Origin: Lingula anatina
Lineage: Eukaryota > Brachiopoda > Lingulata > Lingulida > Lingulidae
Assembly (NCBI RefSeq): GCF_001039355.2
Contig: NW_019775584.1
Location: 1 to 64,000 of the forward strand
DNA: 64,000 nucleotides
Reading direction: 5' to 3'
The position numbers were made by a program, and so were the translations under genes. The notes under the pieces were generated by a model, which saw only the letters and a list, made by a program, of their open reading frames with translations, was not told where the DNA came from and searched no databases. Shown one piece after another: positions 1-12,100 of the stretch (positions are counted from its first letter, which is position 1; every line of letters starts with the position of its first letter).

Positions 1-1550
1 AAGTATTCCACAGCTTCATGTATGTAATCGTTTTTCTCAAGTATTTACTGTCATACATGCATAGGGATTTTGATGAGAACTATGCTCTTTTGAGCGAACT
101 TTATTTACAGTATTCACATTTGTATATATATCATATCGTTTTTGCTATGAGACAAATGTTCCTTCAGAATAACACTTTCAATGAAATATACATCAATGGA
201 GTAAGGGATTCGGAAAAACAAGAATTGCAGTTTGAAAACCCATCATCTTGATACATAATTGCAAAGTATGGTCATTAATTTTGAATAACAAATACAATTA
301 TTTTTACTTGTACTAATTGGTGTAGGTGATACCTCATACACCTATAGTGGTGGCATGTAGCACTAACAGACTGCTGCTAGACAAAATGATGGCACTGTTC
401 CAAGTTTTGTCCACTTCTTTGTTACATATCTTTACCAGCTTAATAAATATATATGATAAGAAGCCGCCGGTTTAATGGCATAGAAGTTTACGTGAAACCT
501 AATTTCAATTACTGTAAACCATGTTCACCATACTTTCTATCTACATGTAACTTTTGTGTAGGGGTGATGTGTGTGTGTGTACTGAGCAGTGTTAAGGTTA
601 TTCCGCCTACATTCCGTCCATATATGGAAGGAGTGGATCAAAGTTAAAGGTAAATAGCACCCAACCAGTCTTATAACATATGCACGACTATTCATAAACA
701 TGGCATGAGGAACTCTTAAGGTAAAGGCCCTACTTTGGAAATGTCCCAAGGTCATATCTTTATGTCTAAGCGTACTTCTCCTGAAACTATGTAACTGTTT
801 CACAATTCACAAAAATGTTAATAGTGTCAATATTTCCGTCTTTAATGTAAAGAAAAACATGGCAATAAAAGTCTGTCTAGAGCTTTATTAAACAATTTAA
901 TGAATGATATAAGAAATAGAATCAAAATGCAGACTCAAGGAATGATCTGATGCAAAAAAAAAAAAAAATGCTTCCTTTCTCAAGGAAAATTTGATTGGGA
1001 GTGAAACTACGGATAAGATAACTTGAACTTTTGCCAATAAGATTGGTAGCACGCCACCTACAGGGGGGGTACCATCACTTGAGAACGAGACTCGCGGTGC
1101 TTGCCGGCTAACTGGTAAGATAAGGTCGATATAGCCACCCCGTGTTTTTATTTACTCCTCAGAAAGACTACAGATAGACTTTTGACATCCCATTCGACAT
1201 GAGGTAAGAAAGTGAGCATTAGGATCTCACGGTTACTTTATTAACGTCGTACTGTCACTCCAAATTTAAAGAGTATTAAGCGGAAACGAGCGTCCACAAT
1301 TAGCATGCAGCTGTCCTTTCCATTAAGGGAAATTATCAATTTTACAAATAGTGCAAATAATGCTGATATTAACTACTGCTTTTTCAATTTCAGTGATCCA
1401 TTCAGTGTTTTTTCCTAGTACTACTGATACTAAGGAACATCGCTTGCGTTTACCCTGTGCTACCCCGCATTACCCAAAGGTTTAATCGGCAACAGAAAGA
1501 TGACCATTTCCTTGAACATATTAGCTAAAACTAGACAAGGAGATTGCATG
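1..1550. other. Non-coding stretch, nothing recognised
   Basis: AT-rich sequence without a convincing exon on either strand. The short open frames lack splice partners and resemble no family I know. A (GT)n tract lies near 567-580 and an A run at about 954-967. Confidence 0.5.
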
Positions 1551-1557
1551 ACGTAAC

Positions 1558-1875
1558 AGACGAGAATTGGACCTAGATCTGGGCAACAAAAACGGCAAAC
1601 TAATTTGGAAGATTGAAAACTTCGTAGAGACATCGAGAAAAGGCGTGGTCATAGAGTCCTCTTTGCTGAAGACAAGCGGCCAAGGCTATGTAGTTCGCCT
1701 GAATGTTTCGACCCTTTATCCTCGCATCATTTGACCAACCATTGACATTTGAAAAGGAACTTCATTTCAAAAATGCTGATATGAGTCAGGTCGTGTGGCA
1801 ACAGCAGCCAATTTCAGAGGTAAACCCCAAAATAGATTTTGACACCATACAGACCAGCCACGTTGATGGTTAGTT
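1558..1875 (+). pseudogene. TRAF-type MATH domain fragment, disrupted
   Basis: One frame from about 1552 to a stop at 1732-1734 reads NGKLIWKIENF followed by a serine/glycine/tyrosine pattern (SSLLKTSGQGY), which resembles the start of a TRAF/MATH domain, where a G-x-LIWKI strand follows the coiled coil. After the stop the frame shifts: DQPLTFEKELHF opens near 1733 and continues to a TAG near 1874. No splice sites explain the change, so I read it as a decayed or partial copy, perhaps a remnant of a TRAF or MATH-domain gene. The second half matches MATH only loosely. A single disrupted exon is the alternative. Confidence 0.4.
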
Positions 1876-2151
1876 GAAGGGACACTGTACGTAAAGTGGA
1901 CTATCCAATGCTAAAAGAGCACTTATTATTGGCATTCTGTCCAGGACGGTTTTATCAACGCTAGGCCAATAGTTAACTGTACTTTACTGCGACTACTTTG
2001 ATATTTGTATAATGGAGTTTGACGTGCCCTGCTAATCCCAAGAAATGTTAGTGAATCCGATTGACGTATTTTGAATGTATTGTGTGATAAATCGAGATAT
2101 TCTCATTGCAGCAGTATTTTACTTTTCAGTTGTGAAATATAAGGTAACTAG

Positions 2152-2515
2152 AAAAGCACTCCGAGAGCGCATACCTCCGCCAAGGCAGCATTTTTTTATT
2201 ATTATTGATTATTGATTGGGTATTGATCCAGATCACCACCAAAATCACTTCTAGGTTAACCCATTTCTGACCTACATACCCTGAAAATTTCATCAAAATC
2301 GGTCCATAACTTTTTGAGTTGTATTGATGATTGATTTTTGATTATTGATTTTTGATTGATTATTGATCCGGATCACCACCAAAAACTAATCATCTCTCCC
2401 TTGGTCCACTTCTAACAACTTCTAAAAAATTATATCAAAATCGGTCCATAACTTTTTGAGTTATGTTGATGACAAACAGAAAAACAGGAGTGAAAACAAC
2501 ATCCTTGGCGGAGGT
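2152..2515. repeat. Interspersed element with inverted ends, copy 1
   Basis: Begins CTAGAAAAGCACTCCGAGAG, then ACCTCCGCCAAGG, and ends CCTTGGCGGAGGT, so the inner ends are inverted repeats. The interior is AT-rich, with GATTATTGAT motifs and the segment ATCGGTCCATAACTTTTTGA present twice, so this copy has an internal tandem duplication of about 140 bp. Related copies lie at 3480-3706 (same orientation), 22422-22707 and 57243-57508 (reversed). No coding capacity is seen. I take it for a non-autonomous DNA transposon but cannot name the family. Confidence 0.8.
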
Positions 2516-2519
2516 AATT

Positions 2520-3475
2520 AATTTGAACTGGTAAAAAGGTATTTGTTCCTGATCTTAGAGATACTGGTATATTAGCCCTTGAGGTCTGCATATGTTAATA
2601 ATCTTAAAAGAAGTTGCCGAAAAAAAAAACACATGCCACCAATTTATACAATCTTGGACGTGTATAGATACTGTATACTTGGATCGATCAAGGTAAAGTG
2701 AAATCTATAACATTTGTGTCACTTCTTAAATACCTTTATACAACTGTTACTTTTCAATTTCTATTTAAAAAGTTATAATAATTATATTACAGTTCCTACC
2801 TTATGCGTTCATATGGCTTAAATATCCAATTTTGGAAGGGTCTTAAAAGCGCAAATTAAGGTCCTTTAGCGAGGCAAAATGTTCACGCAGTCTCTATTTA
2901 TCACTATGCATCGCATGACGTAAGAAAAACCTTGTTCGACGTTAGTGACATATCCATGCAACGAAAAAAGCTCCTTTACGTTTATTGATGGTTGTAAAAA
3001 GGTTTTTCCAATGATTGCTCCAAGTTTTTTAATAATAATCGATGCAGTGCACCTTCACTATTAACTTACGTTGGGATATTAACAAAGCATTCACCTGTGC
3101 GTCGACGTCGCCACTAAAGACGGGCTATAAGGTCATGAAAATTGTACACCTTCGGCTTGTTCAAAATAAGGCGCACTCGTAAGTCTTTATTTCCATTACA
3201 TAAAATCTACCAGCAACATAGTAGTTGGTTTAGTTCCCTCATTTTTAAGCATAGTAATGGTATAAAATTGAAATCATGTTTAGACTGAACTATTTCTTAA
3301 TCCTTCACAAATTCGATATGACATTTACTTCTCAGAATTATCAATTCTGCTTTACCTACAATTCTCCCAATATACACGAGTAGCTCTTTAATATTTAATG
3401 AAAACAACATACACTTCTTATCGATTTGTGTAGAATGTAGTACATGCCCTGATTCTATGCTGCATTATAGTAATA
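2520..3475. other. Non-coding stretch, nothing recognised
   Basis: AT-rich spacer between two copies of the same interspersed element. No open frame with coding character, RNA gene or tandem repeat was seen. Confidence 0.5.
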
Positions 3476-3479
3476 ACTA

Positions 3480-3706
3480 GAAAAGCACTCCGAGAGCGCA
3501 GACCTCCGCCAAGGCAGCGATTTTTGATTATTATTGATTATTGATCCAGATCACCACCAAAAACTAATCTCTTCTAAGGTAACCCATTCCCCACCTACCC
3601 TGAAAATTCCATCGAAATCGGTCCATAACTTTTTGAGTTATGTTGTTGACAAACAGACAGACAAACAAACAGGGGTAAAAACATAACTTCCTTGGCGGAG
3701 GTAATG
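3480..3706. repeat. Interspersed element with inverted ends, copy 2
   Basis: Same orientation as the copy at 2152-2515 and the tidiest of the four: outer segment CTAGAAAAGCACTCCGAGAG, inner end ACCTCCGCCAAGG, the GATCCAGATCACCACCAAAA block, the ATCGGTCCATAAC block, a short CAGA/CAAA tract, then CCTTGGCGGAGGT. At about 230 bp it is probably near the basic unit length. Confidence 0.85.
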
Positions 3707-4208
3707 ATTATGATTCTAAGCAAGTAGATAAAATCCAGTAATGGACCACCAGCTTTCTGTACGTATGAAGTGAAAGCATTGGTTTAATGAATAAGTTACT
3801 TGTTTTATCGGTGTTATAAAGGATAAATTATTTAAGGTTTAATTATTTAAGAGAGAGCGTTGAAGGAAGCCCTGCTAAAAAGTCAAAATTGAGGGTCTAC
3901 AGGAAATTAAAAGAAGTTGGAAGATAGAATGCGTATGTTTTGTAATGAAAAAGTAGAAGATGAGTATCATTTTTTTTTCACTGCTGAGTCTATGAAATTT
4001 CAGGCAAAAATGCATCTTTCCTGATCTGGAGGTGGTTAAAGAGAGACCTTGAGTGCTCTTCACAGACTTTCACAGGAGCACAACAAGTTTCTCACTAACT
4101 GCTTCCATGTCAGAAAAAAGCTCTGATATAACTCATGGTAAAGCTGGTGACTTTGTAAACCCACAGGGCTTTACCGATATATACTTTTAATCATATATTA
4201 TGTATCAT

Positions 4209-4233
4209 AAATATATATATATATATATATATA
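4209..4233. repeat. (AT)n microsatellite
   Basis: About 12 uninterrupted AT units. Confidence 0.9.
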
Positions 4234-4361
4234 ATCGATACTGCAAGGATTAAAGCTTAACATAAACTTTTTTAACTTACTTCACTGTTTTATAACTGAA
4301 CACTGATACATCATTAATCAATACACCCGATACATCGATACATCAATACACCCGATTTTAG

Positions 4362-4580
4362 TAATAAACGTACAAAGTATGTTAAGTACTTTAAAATGAC
4401 GCTGGCTTTTCTGTACGACTGTTAAAAAAATCATTGATATTTATCTACTATAGGAAAGATAAAAGCGAGAGCCACTTCACTAGCCTCTGTAATGTAAATT
4501 TGTTTATAATTGATATTACTATGAAAAGTTTCGATTTCAAATATATGCAGTGATAAAAAAGTATTCGTTCTCATGTCAAT
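4362..4580. repeat. Direct repeat, left copy
   Basis: Aligns in the same orientation with about 4918-5128. Shared blocks include ACTTTAAAATGACGCTGG, CACTAG-CTCTGTAATGTAAAT, TATAATTGATAT and GTTCGTTCTCATG. By eye the copies differ at roughly one base in five or six. Both lie downstream of the MTF2 stop codon, so they may belong to its 3' untranslated region. Confidence 0.7.
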
Positions 4581-4917
4581 TTCTGCCTCAACGAAAATAC
4601 AAATCATACTCTAATCATAAACATCGTAACAATTTTATTTTTCATTTCTTTAAAATAAAACTGATTCATTACAAATTTCTAATGTTATGATAAAAAACTG
4701 ACGAACATTTTGAATTGGGGAAGTCAATTAGTCTGATGCTACTTCTGTGTGGAAAAATTACATTTCAGAACCGTTCACACTTTAAGAAGTTATATGGGGA
4801 AAAAAGATACTATTGCAGCTGAAATTTTAAGTTATATATTCAACTTGTACTTCACTATCTATAACTGAATACGGATACTCCATGACAGAAGTGAAATACA
4901 TCCGCCTTTAACAACAG

Positions 4918-5128
4918 ACGTACAAATTATATTTAATACTTTAAAATGACGCTGGTTTTTCTGTATTACTGTAAGAAGATTATCAATATTTATATACCAT
5001 AAGAAAAGTATAAACGAGTGCCATTTCACTAGACTCTGTAATGTAAATCTGTCTATAATTGATATAACTGTGAATAGTTTCGTTTTCAAATATATATGCA
5101 GTTATACGAAGTGTTCGTTCTCATGGTG
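4918..5128. repeat. Direct repeat, right copy
   Basis: Partner of 4362-4580, closer to the MTF2 stop codon. Neither copy carries a coding frame or terminal inverted repeats. Confidence 0.7.
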
Positions 5129-5355
5129 AATAAGAGATCGTCAGTCCCAACCAGGTTTAAGAACTGCCACATTTTGATGCAGTACCAGAAGGTACCAGGA
5201 TTGTAAAAAAAAAAAACTGTCTGCACAATTCGTTTGGCTGCGTTAAAACATCATTAACAACTTTCACGGTACTTGTTTTAAGTCACAGGTCTATAGCCAC
5301 TACAAAAAATCTTTGTATTGTTTTTTTTTAGTTAACTGTTATGGCAGTTTTTCCT

Positions 5356-6165
5356 TTAAGGCGCCATGCCTTCCCACTCCACGAGGTATTGCACTCTCCC
5401 ATCTGGCGTCACCCTTCTGGCCAGCACAGTGAAACGCTCCCCCTTTGCCAGTCTATCCACGGCACCAAAATAGTTCTTTACACTGTTCTTTAAGTGATTG
5501 AGATTCACCTCAGTTTTGCGCACGCCGTTGATTTGAGCTGGATCCACGGCGTTGGTGAATAGCTGAGTTTGTTGTTCTCGGACAGGTGGCTGTGATAAGC
5601 TACGACAACGCCCCCTGTTGGGAGACTGTGGCACCTGTTTTGCCTGCGCCTCAAGATGAGCCAGGGCCTCGAGGCGAAGCTTCTCAGCTCGAGATTTTCG
5701 CCCGCGTTTCTTCCTTGGGCTGCCGTTTATTGAGGTAGGGGGCGTGGCGACTAGTCCATTCGTCCTGCCAGTAGCAACATACGAAGCTGACGCCATGACG
5801 GTCTGCCCGGTTTGGAGATCTGAAAAAACGGACTCCCCTTCGTCTTCCTCTTCCTGCGACTGCTCGCTCTCAGTGGCCCCATTTTGGTACCAATCTAAAA
5901 TCCTCGCCTTTAATTCTATCTGCTCTATTTCTTTATTTCTCTCCACAACAGTCTTAAAAGGGTGATTGTATCCCTCGTAGCTACTGGGGCGAGGAATGAA
6001 GTAATCAAGAGCACTCTGAGATGAAGTTTCCAAATATTCGCTCTCGTCATCGTCGTTGTTGTTGGTATCAACATCCGAGTCCTCGTCATGGAAATCATAC
6101 ACAGACATGTTTCCGTTGTAACCTTTGTAGGTAGTGTTGGCACTGATAAACCTGCGCATATTTCC
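5356..6165 (-). CDS. MTF2: MTF2 last exon: acidic/basic linker and C-terminal chromo-like domain
   Basis: Final exon, 269 codons and the TAA stop. The first part is acidic, followed by a basic patch ([20 protein letters not shown]). The end carries the family signature: LNHLKNS-x3[14 protein letters not shown], VLARRV[13 protein letters not shown]. In vertebrate homologues this module contacts PRC2 (SUZ12); here that is inferred from homology. A decayed copy of part of this exon sits in an upstream intron at 7405-7522. Confidence 0.95.
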   Translation of the reverse strand, partial: GNMRRFISANTTYKGYNGNMSVYDFHDEDSDVDTNNNDDDESEYLETSSQSALDYFIPRPSSYEGYNHPFKTVVERNKEIEQIELKARILDWYQNGATESEQSQEEEDEGESVFSDLQTGQTVMASASYVATGRTNGLVATPPTSINGSPRKKRGRKSRAEKLRLEALAHLEAQAKQVPQSPNRGRCRSLSQPPVREQQTQLFTNAVDPAQINGVRKTEVNLNHLKNSVKNYFGAVDRLAKGERFTVLARRVTPDGRVQYLVEWEGMAP

Positions 6166-9100
6166 CTGAAAGTAAATGAGAATTATTTATAATCTTCAGA
6201 TTTCCAGCAGCGTATAATCGGTACATGAGCTTGTTGGGTGGCCTGATATGCTAACATATTATCAAAATTGAGAACTATTCTAGGTGAATAATAATAAATA
6301 ACTACTGTAACAAACCTTGGTCTACCTATCACTTTGCCATGACCTTTCACTTACCTTTGCATATGCCTTCATCAACATATCCTTGGCTAGTTTAGTTCTT
6401 GCCTCTACATCTTCACTGTCACACTTTCTTTTAGGGTGCTTTGGGTGCTTTAGGGGTATGGGCGAGTTGCTAAAAAAGGAAGGGAATATAGTAAGAAAAA
6501 TGCAATAAGTTTATCCTAGATCTTATCTATTTTTAAAGGGCAACTCCATGGGATTTACCTGCCAAAATGGATTTTCCAGGGAAATTTTATTGTACTCACG
6601 AATCATTTATCTATTCCCCTCTGCACTTTGATCCGACCTTTACTTGAATTTATAAAGGTTAATTTATTTTTGAATGACTGGCCAGTCAATATATCAAGTG
6701 ACCAGCTTCTCAAGCTCCAATGGTAATATCAACATCAGGTATGCTCCAGAAATAATTATTTAAGGGGTTAAATCGTTTTCATTTAGTGTATGCAAGGTTT
6801 TATAAGAAGCTGTGGATGGCAAAAATAAGCAGGGGATTTTCAAACCCATGGAGAGTACCTTTTAATTCTGAAGCTGGGGTTTCTATTTCAAGTTTTGGCA
6901 AATATGTAGAGACTGTACAGAACACAAAAGAGTAATCATACAAATCTGAAAATTCAGAACATGGCTGTTTGTACATAAAATATAGAGTGTAAAGATAAAG
7001 AAATATATTTCACCATCGTCTTCTGCCAAATTTCTGATTGATTTATCATACCTTTCAATTGGCACAAAAGTTTTTGTTTTTCTGCCTTTCATTTGCAAGT
7101 TATTCATAACTTCATCTGTTATTTGTCCATCTTCTGGGAGAATAACGGTGGGAGCTGGGGGAGGGAGGCGCACCCTCAGACCCCATAAAGTCACTTTCTT
7201 CTTGATTTCACGCCCCCACGCAAACCTGAAAAAACGACAACAGCTGTATTGAATATATGGACACAGATAATTTGCCAAAATCAATGCACAGAGTACTATT
7301 AATAAAGTAAAATGGGGTTAGATTTCAAAATGGAAATTTTTATATAAAATCTACTCCTTTAATAACGTTAACACCAATTGTGAAGACAGACAACAAGAAC
7401 ATGTTGGCATCACCTTCTGCCCAGCAGAGTGAAACACTCCTTTTGCCAGTCTATCCAAGGCACTAAAATAGTTTTTTTTTTCACTGTTTTTCAAGAGATT
7501 GAGATTCACCTCAGTTTTCAGCAAATTTTGGGTAATTCAAAAGAAAACAATCAGAGCTTGATAAAAAACTTATTCAATCCATGCCCAAATTCTAAGTTTT
7601 CACATTCAGAGAAGCTAATTATACCAATGAAAAAAAATGTTACACCAAAGTAATTCTTTAAATAAGAATTTTTAGGTAATTCTTAAAGGAGGCAATAAGC
7701 TAAATGCTCATTTTGACACCTGGTATAACTACAATACCTTGTTTTATTCCCCTGCAGTGTTTCCAGCAAGGTTCTGGCCCTCTCACCACGGGTGGTACTG
7801 TCCAGCTGGGAAGTTAATAATGTAAATATAATGAGAATTTTGGATTTCTTATTTGCAGAATATTTGCCCCAAAAATAAACCAAATGCCTATTTCTTAAGA
7901 ACCATTTTTTCTTCTTATCAAGCTTACAGCATTCATTACTGCCTCAATAAATCCACAGAAATCAACATGCAAAGTGAAAGACACTGTAACAAAGACAATC
8001 ATCAAACAGCAATAATTAGTCCTGAGAAAACAAAGTCATATCAACCATCACAGCATCATAATGCTATATTTTTATCAATACGTTTTTGGAATAACATATA
8101 AATATTTATTGTTTAGAAGAATTGCAAAATCTGGTTTCAAAGAGCCAATAAAAATTTCACAAAAAGCTGAAATTAATTCAATGTGGCCACCCCAATATGT
8201 TAAATCCGATACTAATATATATTATTCTTCTACAAAAGCAAGCCAATTTTTTTTAAAAATAATATCACACTCACATGGTTGACCTGTAGTCTCTCCCAGT
8301 TCTGGTTTATCCAGGGCATAAAATTCTCATCAAAGTCATAATACTTCTTATTGTGCTGCAGTGTAAGGTTGAACAAGGCAAGCTGGGCCACATCCATCCT
8401 AAAATGAGGGCAAGGTCAAAGGGTCAAGGTCAGCACTCTGATAAGTCACAGTTGAATAAAAATTAGTCAACAAATACCTTACTTTATCAAATGTTTTATC
8501 TAGATGCACTAATGTACATTCATAAAACAGATGAAAAACAACACAGGCCATTTCACAAAAATAGTTATAATCTAATACATATAAATTATTATAACATATA
8601 GGCTGATGGCAGCCCATACAGTTTTCTACATAAGCTAAAATGTTCTACCTTGTCTTTAGAGAGAGAAATGTTTTATTTTACTCTAATTTGATGATTATTT
8701 TGTCTTATCACCACAAAATGGTATCAAAAGTTTTCAATACCATTTGAGTTCCAGTCTTTTGACATACTCAATGCCTCCATTACACATAGTGCAGACAAAG
8801 ATGTAGAACCTGTCCCCATACAGCAAGGTGTAGCTCAAACACTGGGTACATGCTGGAATAACACAGGAATTGTGAACATAATAATAATAACAATAATAAA
8901 TTTAATAATAATTTCTATAGAACTGCACCGCACAATTTGTTTCAGTGCCAACTATGTTCATTTAAAATTATCAATTTGTCAGAAAGCTTTTTTTCCAATT
9001 TATATATAACTTGCAACACCCTAGCAAAAGCTATACTAAGTTACTTCAAAAGGTATTCTGAGATTTGGTTACTGCTTCACAGATGAGGTGAGCACTCACC

Positions 9101-12100
9101 CTCGTGGAACCACTGCCGACAACGACAGCACTGCAACATTTTCATGTACCAACTGAAAGAGAAAGCATCCATTTTTATACTAATTTCGATTATTTTTGGT
9201 AACATCATTTCAACACAGACCATTATTATTTTTTCCTTGCAGGCTTGTTTTCACTCATTAATAAATACAATGCCTCTTTACATTATTGTGTTGAAAAAGC
9301 TAAATCATTTTATACTTTCACATCTGACTGAAACATTCAGTGTTGCAGCATCCCAAGATACTGAAAGAAGTTTTGAGAGCAAACTTACTCCCCAGGCCCC
9401 CCACAATAACAGTATCGCTGGTCACTGTTGGTCTTGTGCTGGGTGTCCCAGTTTAATGTACTCATCTGAAAAACAACAGCATTTTCAATGACAATGTCAA
9501 CAATGACAACACTATCACCCTGTGCTGGCTGTTTGACAGAGACTATATTGTCAATAAACAAGGATGACAGAGCTGGTGTGGGTGATGGTCTTTTTAACCT
9601 TTTTTATCCCAGCAGTCTGTGATGTTAACCACTGGTCCTACACTCAGGCCAGTAACATTTTGTTTGGACCAGTTGTTTTTTCAGAATATGTGAATTCAGT
9701 GGTTCAACATGGTCATTAGATCTTTTTTTATATTTTTTCAAAAGAGCTTTAGATCCGATTTAATTTTTTCTAAAATATAACTGTTACATGACAATTATCA
9801 ATGATAATAATATTATTAAGTTATTGCTAAAATTAATGCAATAGGGGATAATGACCAGTCTTATTGACATTTTTATTCAGACCAGCGAGTCCTGATTGGC
9901 ACTTGTAGATTTTATTATACTAGTGGTTAGAATGGGCAGTAAGCTGAAAAGTTTATAGCACAGACTGTTTCAGGAACTTGTTATTTGTCATCTCCTGAGA
10001 TGATTAATTAGTTTTTTCAGGTTGGCTGCCAACGGTAACAAAAATGAGGGATCAAAAATTATTGCCTCAGCTGGCAATCTGACGAATAATTGAATATGGT
10101 TTGTAAACTTGTTGCCAAGGTTATAATGTACATCTAGACTTAACTGAAAAGATATTAGGGCATCGTTAGCTGATCTGCATGAAAATACAAATTCTCAAAA
10201 TTAAATTTGAGATTATGACAAACATTTATCCCTTAAACTTTTACTTATTTAAACCTTTAACGATAAAAACTGCTACCACAAAAAACTTAAAATACCAGTA
10301 GTTTTCAAGTTCACATACAATGATATAGGAAACATAAGACCAAAGAAAGCCTACTTACAGCATATGGCAAAACTCTTTTCACTGGTTTCAAGGGACCTTT
10401 TCTTTGATACGTTCCTTTCTGAAATACAAGCATATTGTACTTTTAATTAATAATTATATTATACTACTAAATATTTCTGTATGAGACTTACCAAAAATGC
10501 ACAATAAAAACTATTTTATTTCAGAAACAGGTAAAGGAAGACATTTTTAAAAAACTTTATTAAAATGTACTAGAAATATTTTTTAAATTGGAAATCCCAT
10601 TTTTTTCTTGGCATTTTTCCACCAGAAGCAAACCCCCCCCATGATCCTTGTTTGTAAGGTTACCTTGCCACTTCTAAATACATTTTTCTTATCACTCTAA
10701 ATCATGCCTGAGACAAATTTATCAGAATTGTCAAGTTGTCAACAAAGTATTCATTAGATTGTTACAAATCAACCAAATAAAACCAGAGCCAAGTGTTTTC
10801 ATTTACCTTATAACTGGTAGCAAATACACACTGCCTACACAGCCAAGGGACATCAGGCTTCAGAATATCACTCTCTATTGGTGGGATGTGGCACTCCTGG
10901 TGATAACCTACACAAGTCAAGAACTTCAGTGCTCAAAAAGTATGCAGTTAAGATCATACCGCAGAAACATCTTAAAGTGTAAATAAAAATATTTCTTAAA
11001 TTTTCACTTTGCATTCACTGTTATTCAAATAAATTAAGTTTTTAAGACTCATCATTTTCACTTTCTGATAAAGCAGACAAGCTCAATCTGTTCATCTGGA
11101 CTATTCAATTACCTTCTGATATTATCAACAATACTAATTTAGGCAATTATAACTGACCAATTTTCACGACACCTGTTCATATTCAGTGAGTAATTACCTT
11201 ACATACTTTTCATCTAAATCACACCATTAATTCACCAGAGCATCACACCAACAAAGCTTTATCTACAGACACCTACCCAGACCACAGTTGTCACACAGCA
11301 CTAGAGACACCTACCCAGACCACAGTTGTCACACAGCACTAGAGACACCTACCCAGACCACAGTTGTCACACAGCACTAGAGACACCTACCCAGACCACA
11401 GTTGTCACACAGCACTAGAGACACCTACCCAGACCACAGTTGTCACACAGCACTAGAGACACCTACCCAGACCACAGTTGTCACACAGCACTAGAGACAC
11501 CTACCCAGACCACAGTTGTCACACAGCACTAGAGACACCTACCCAGACCACAGTTGTCACACAGCACTAGAGACACCTACCCAGACCACAGTTGTCACAC
11601 AGCACTAGAGACACCTACCCAGACCACAGTTGTCACACAGCACTAGAGACACCTACCCAGACCACAGTTGTCACACAGCACTAGAGACACCTACCCAGAC
11701 CACAGTTGTCACACAGCACTAGAGACACCTACCCAGACCACAGTTGTCACACAGCACTAGAGACACCTACCCAGACCACAGTTGTCACACAGCACTAGAG
11801 ACACCTACCCAGACCACAGTTGTCACACAGCACTAGAGACACCTACCCAGACCACAGTTGTCACACAGCACTAGAGACACCTACCCAGACCACAGTTGTC
11901 ACACAGCACTAGAGACACCTACCCAGACCACAGTTGTCACACAGCACTAGAGACACCTACCCAGACCACAGTTGTCACACAGCACTAGAGACACCTACCC
12001 AGACCACAGTTGTCACACAGCACTAGAGACACCTACCCAGACCACAGTTGTCACACAGCACTAGAGACACCTACCCAGACCACAGTTGTCACACAGCACT

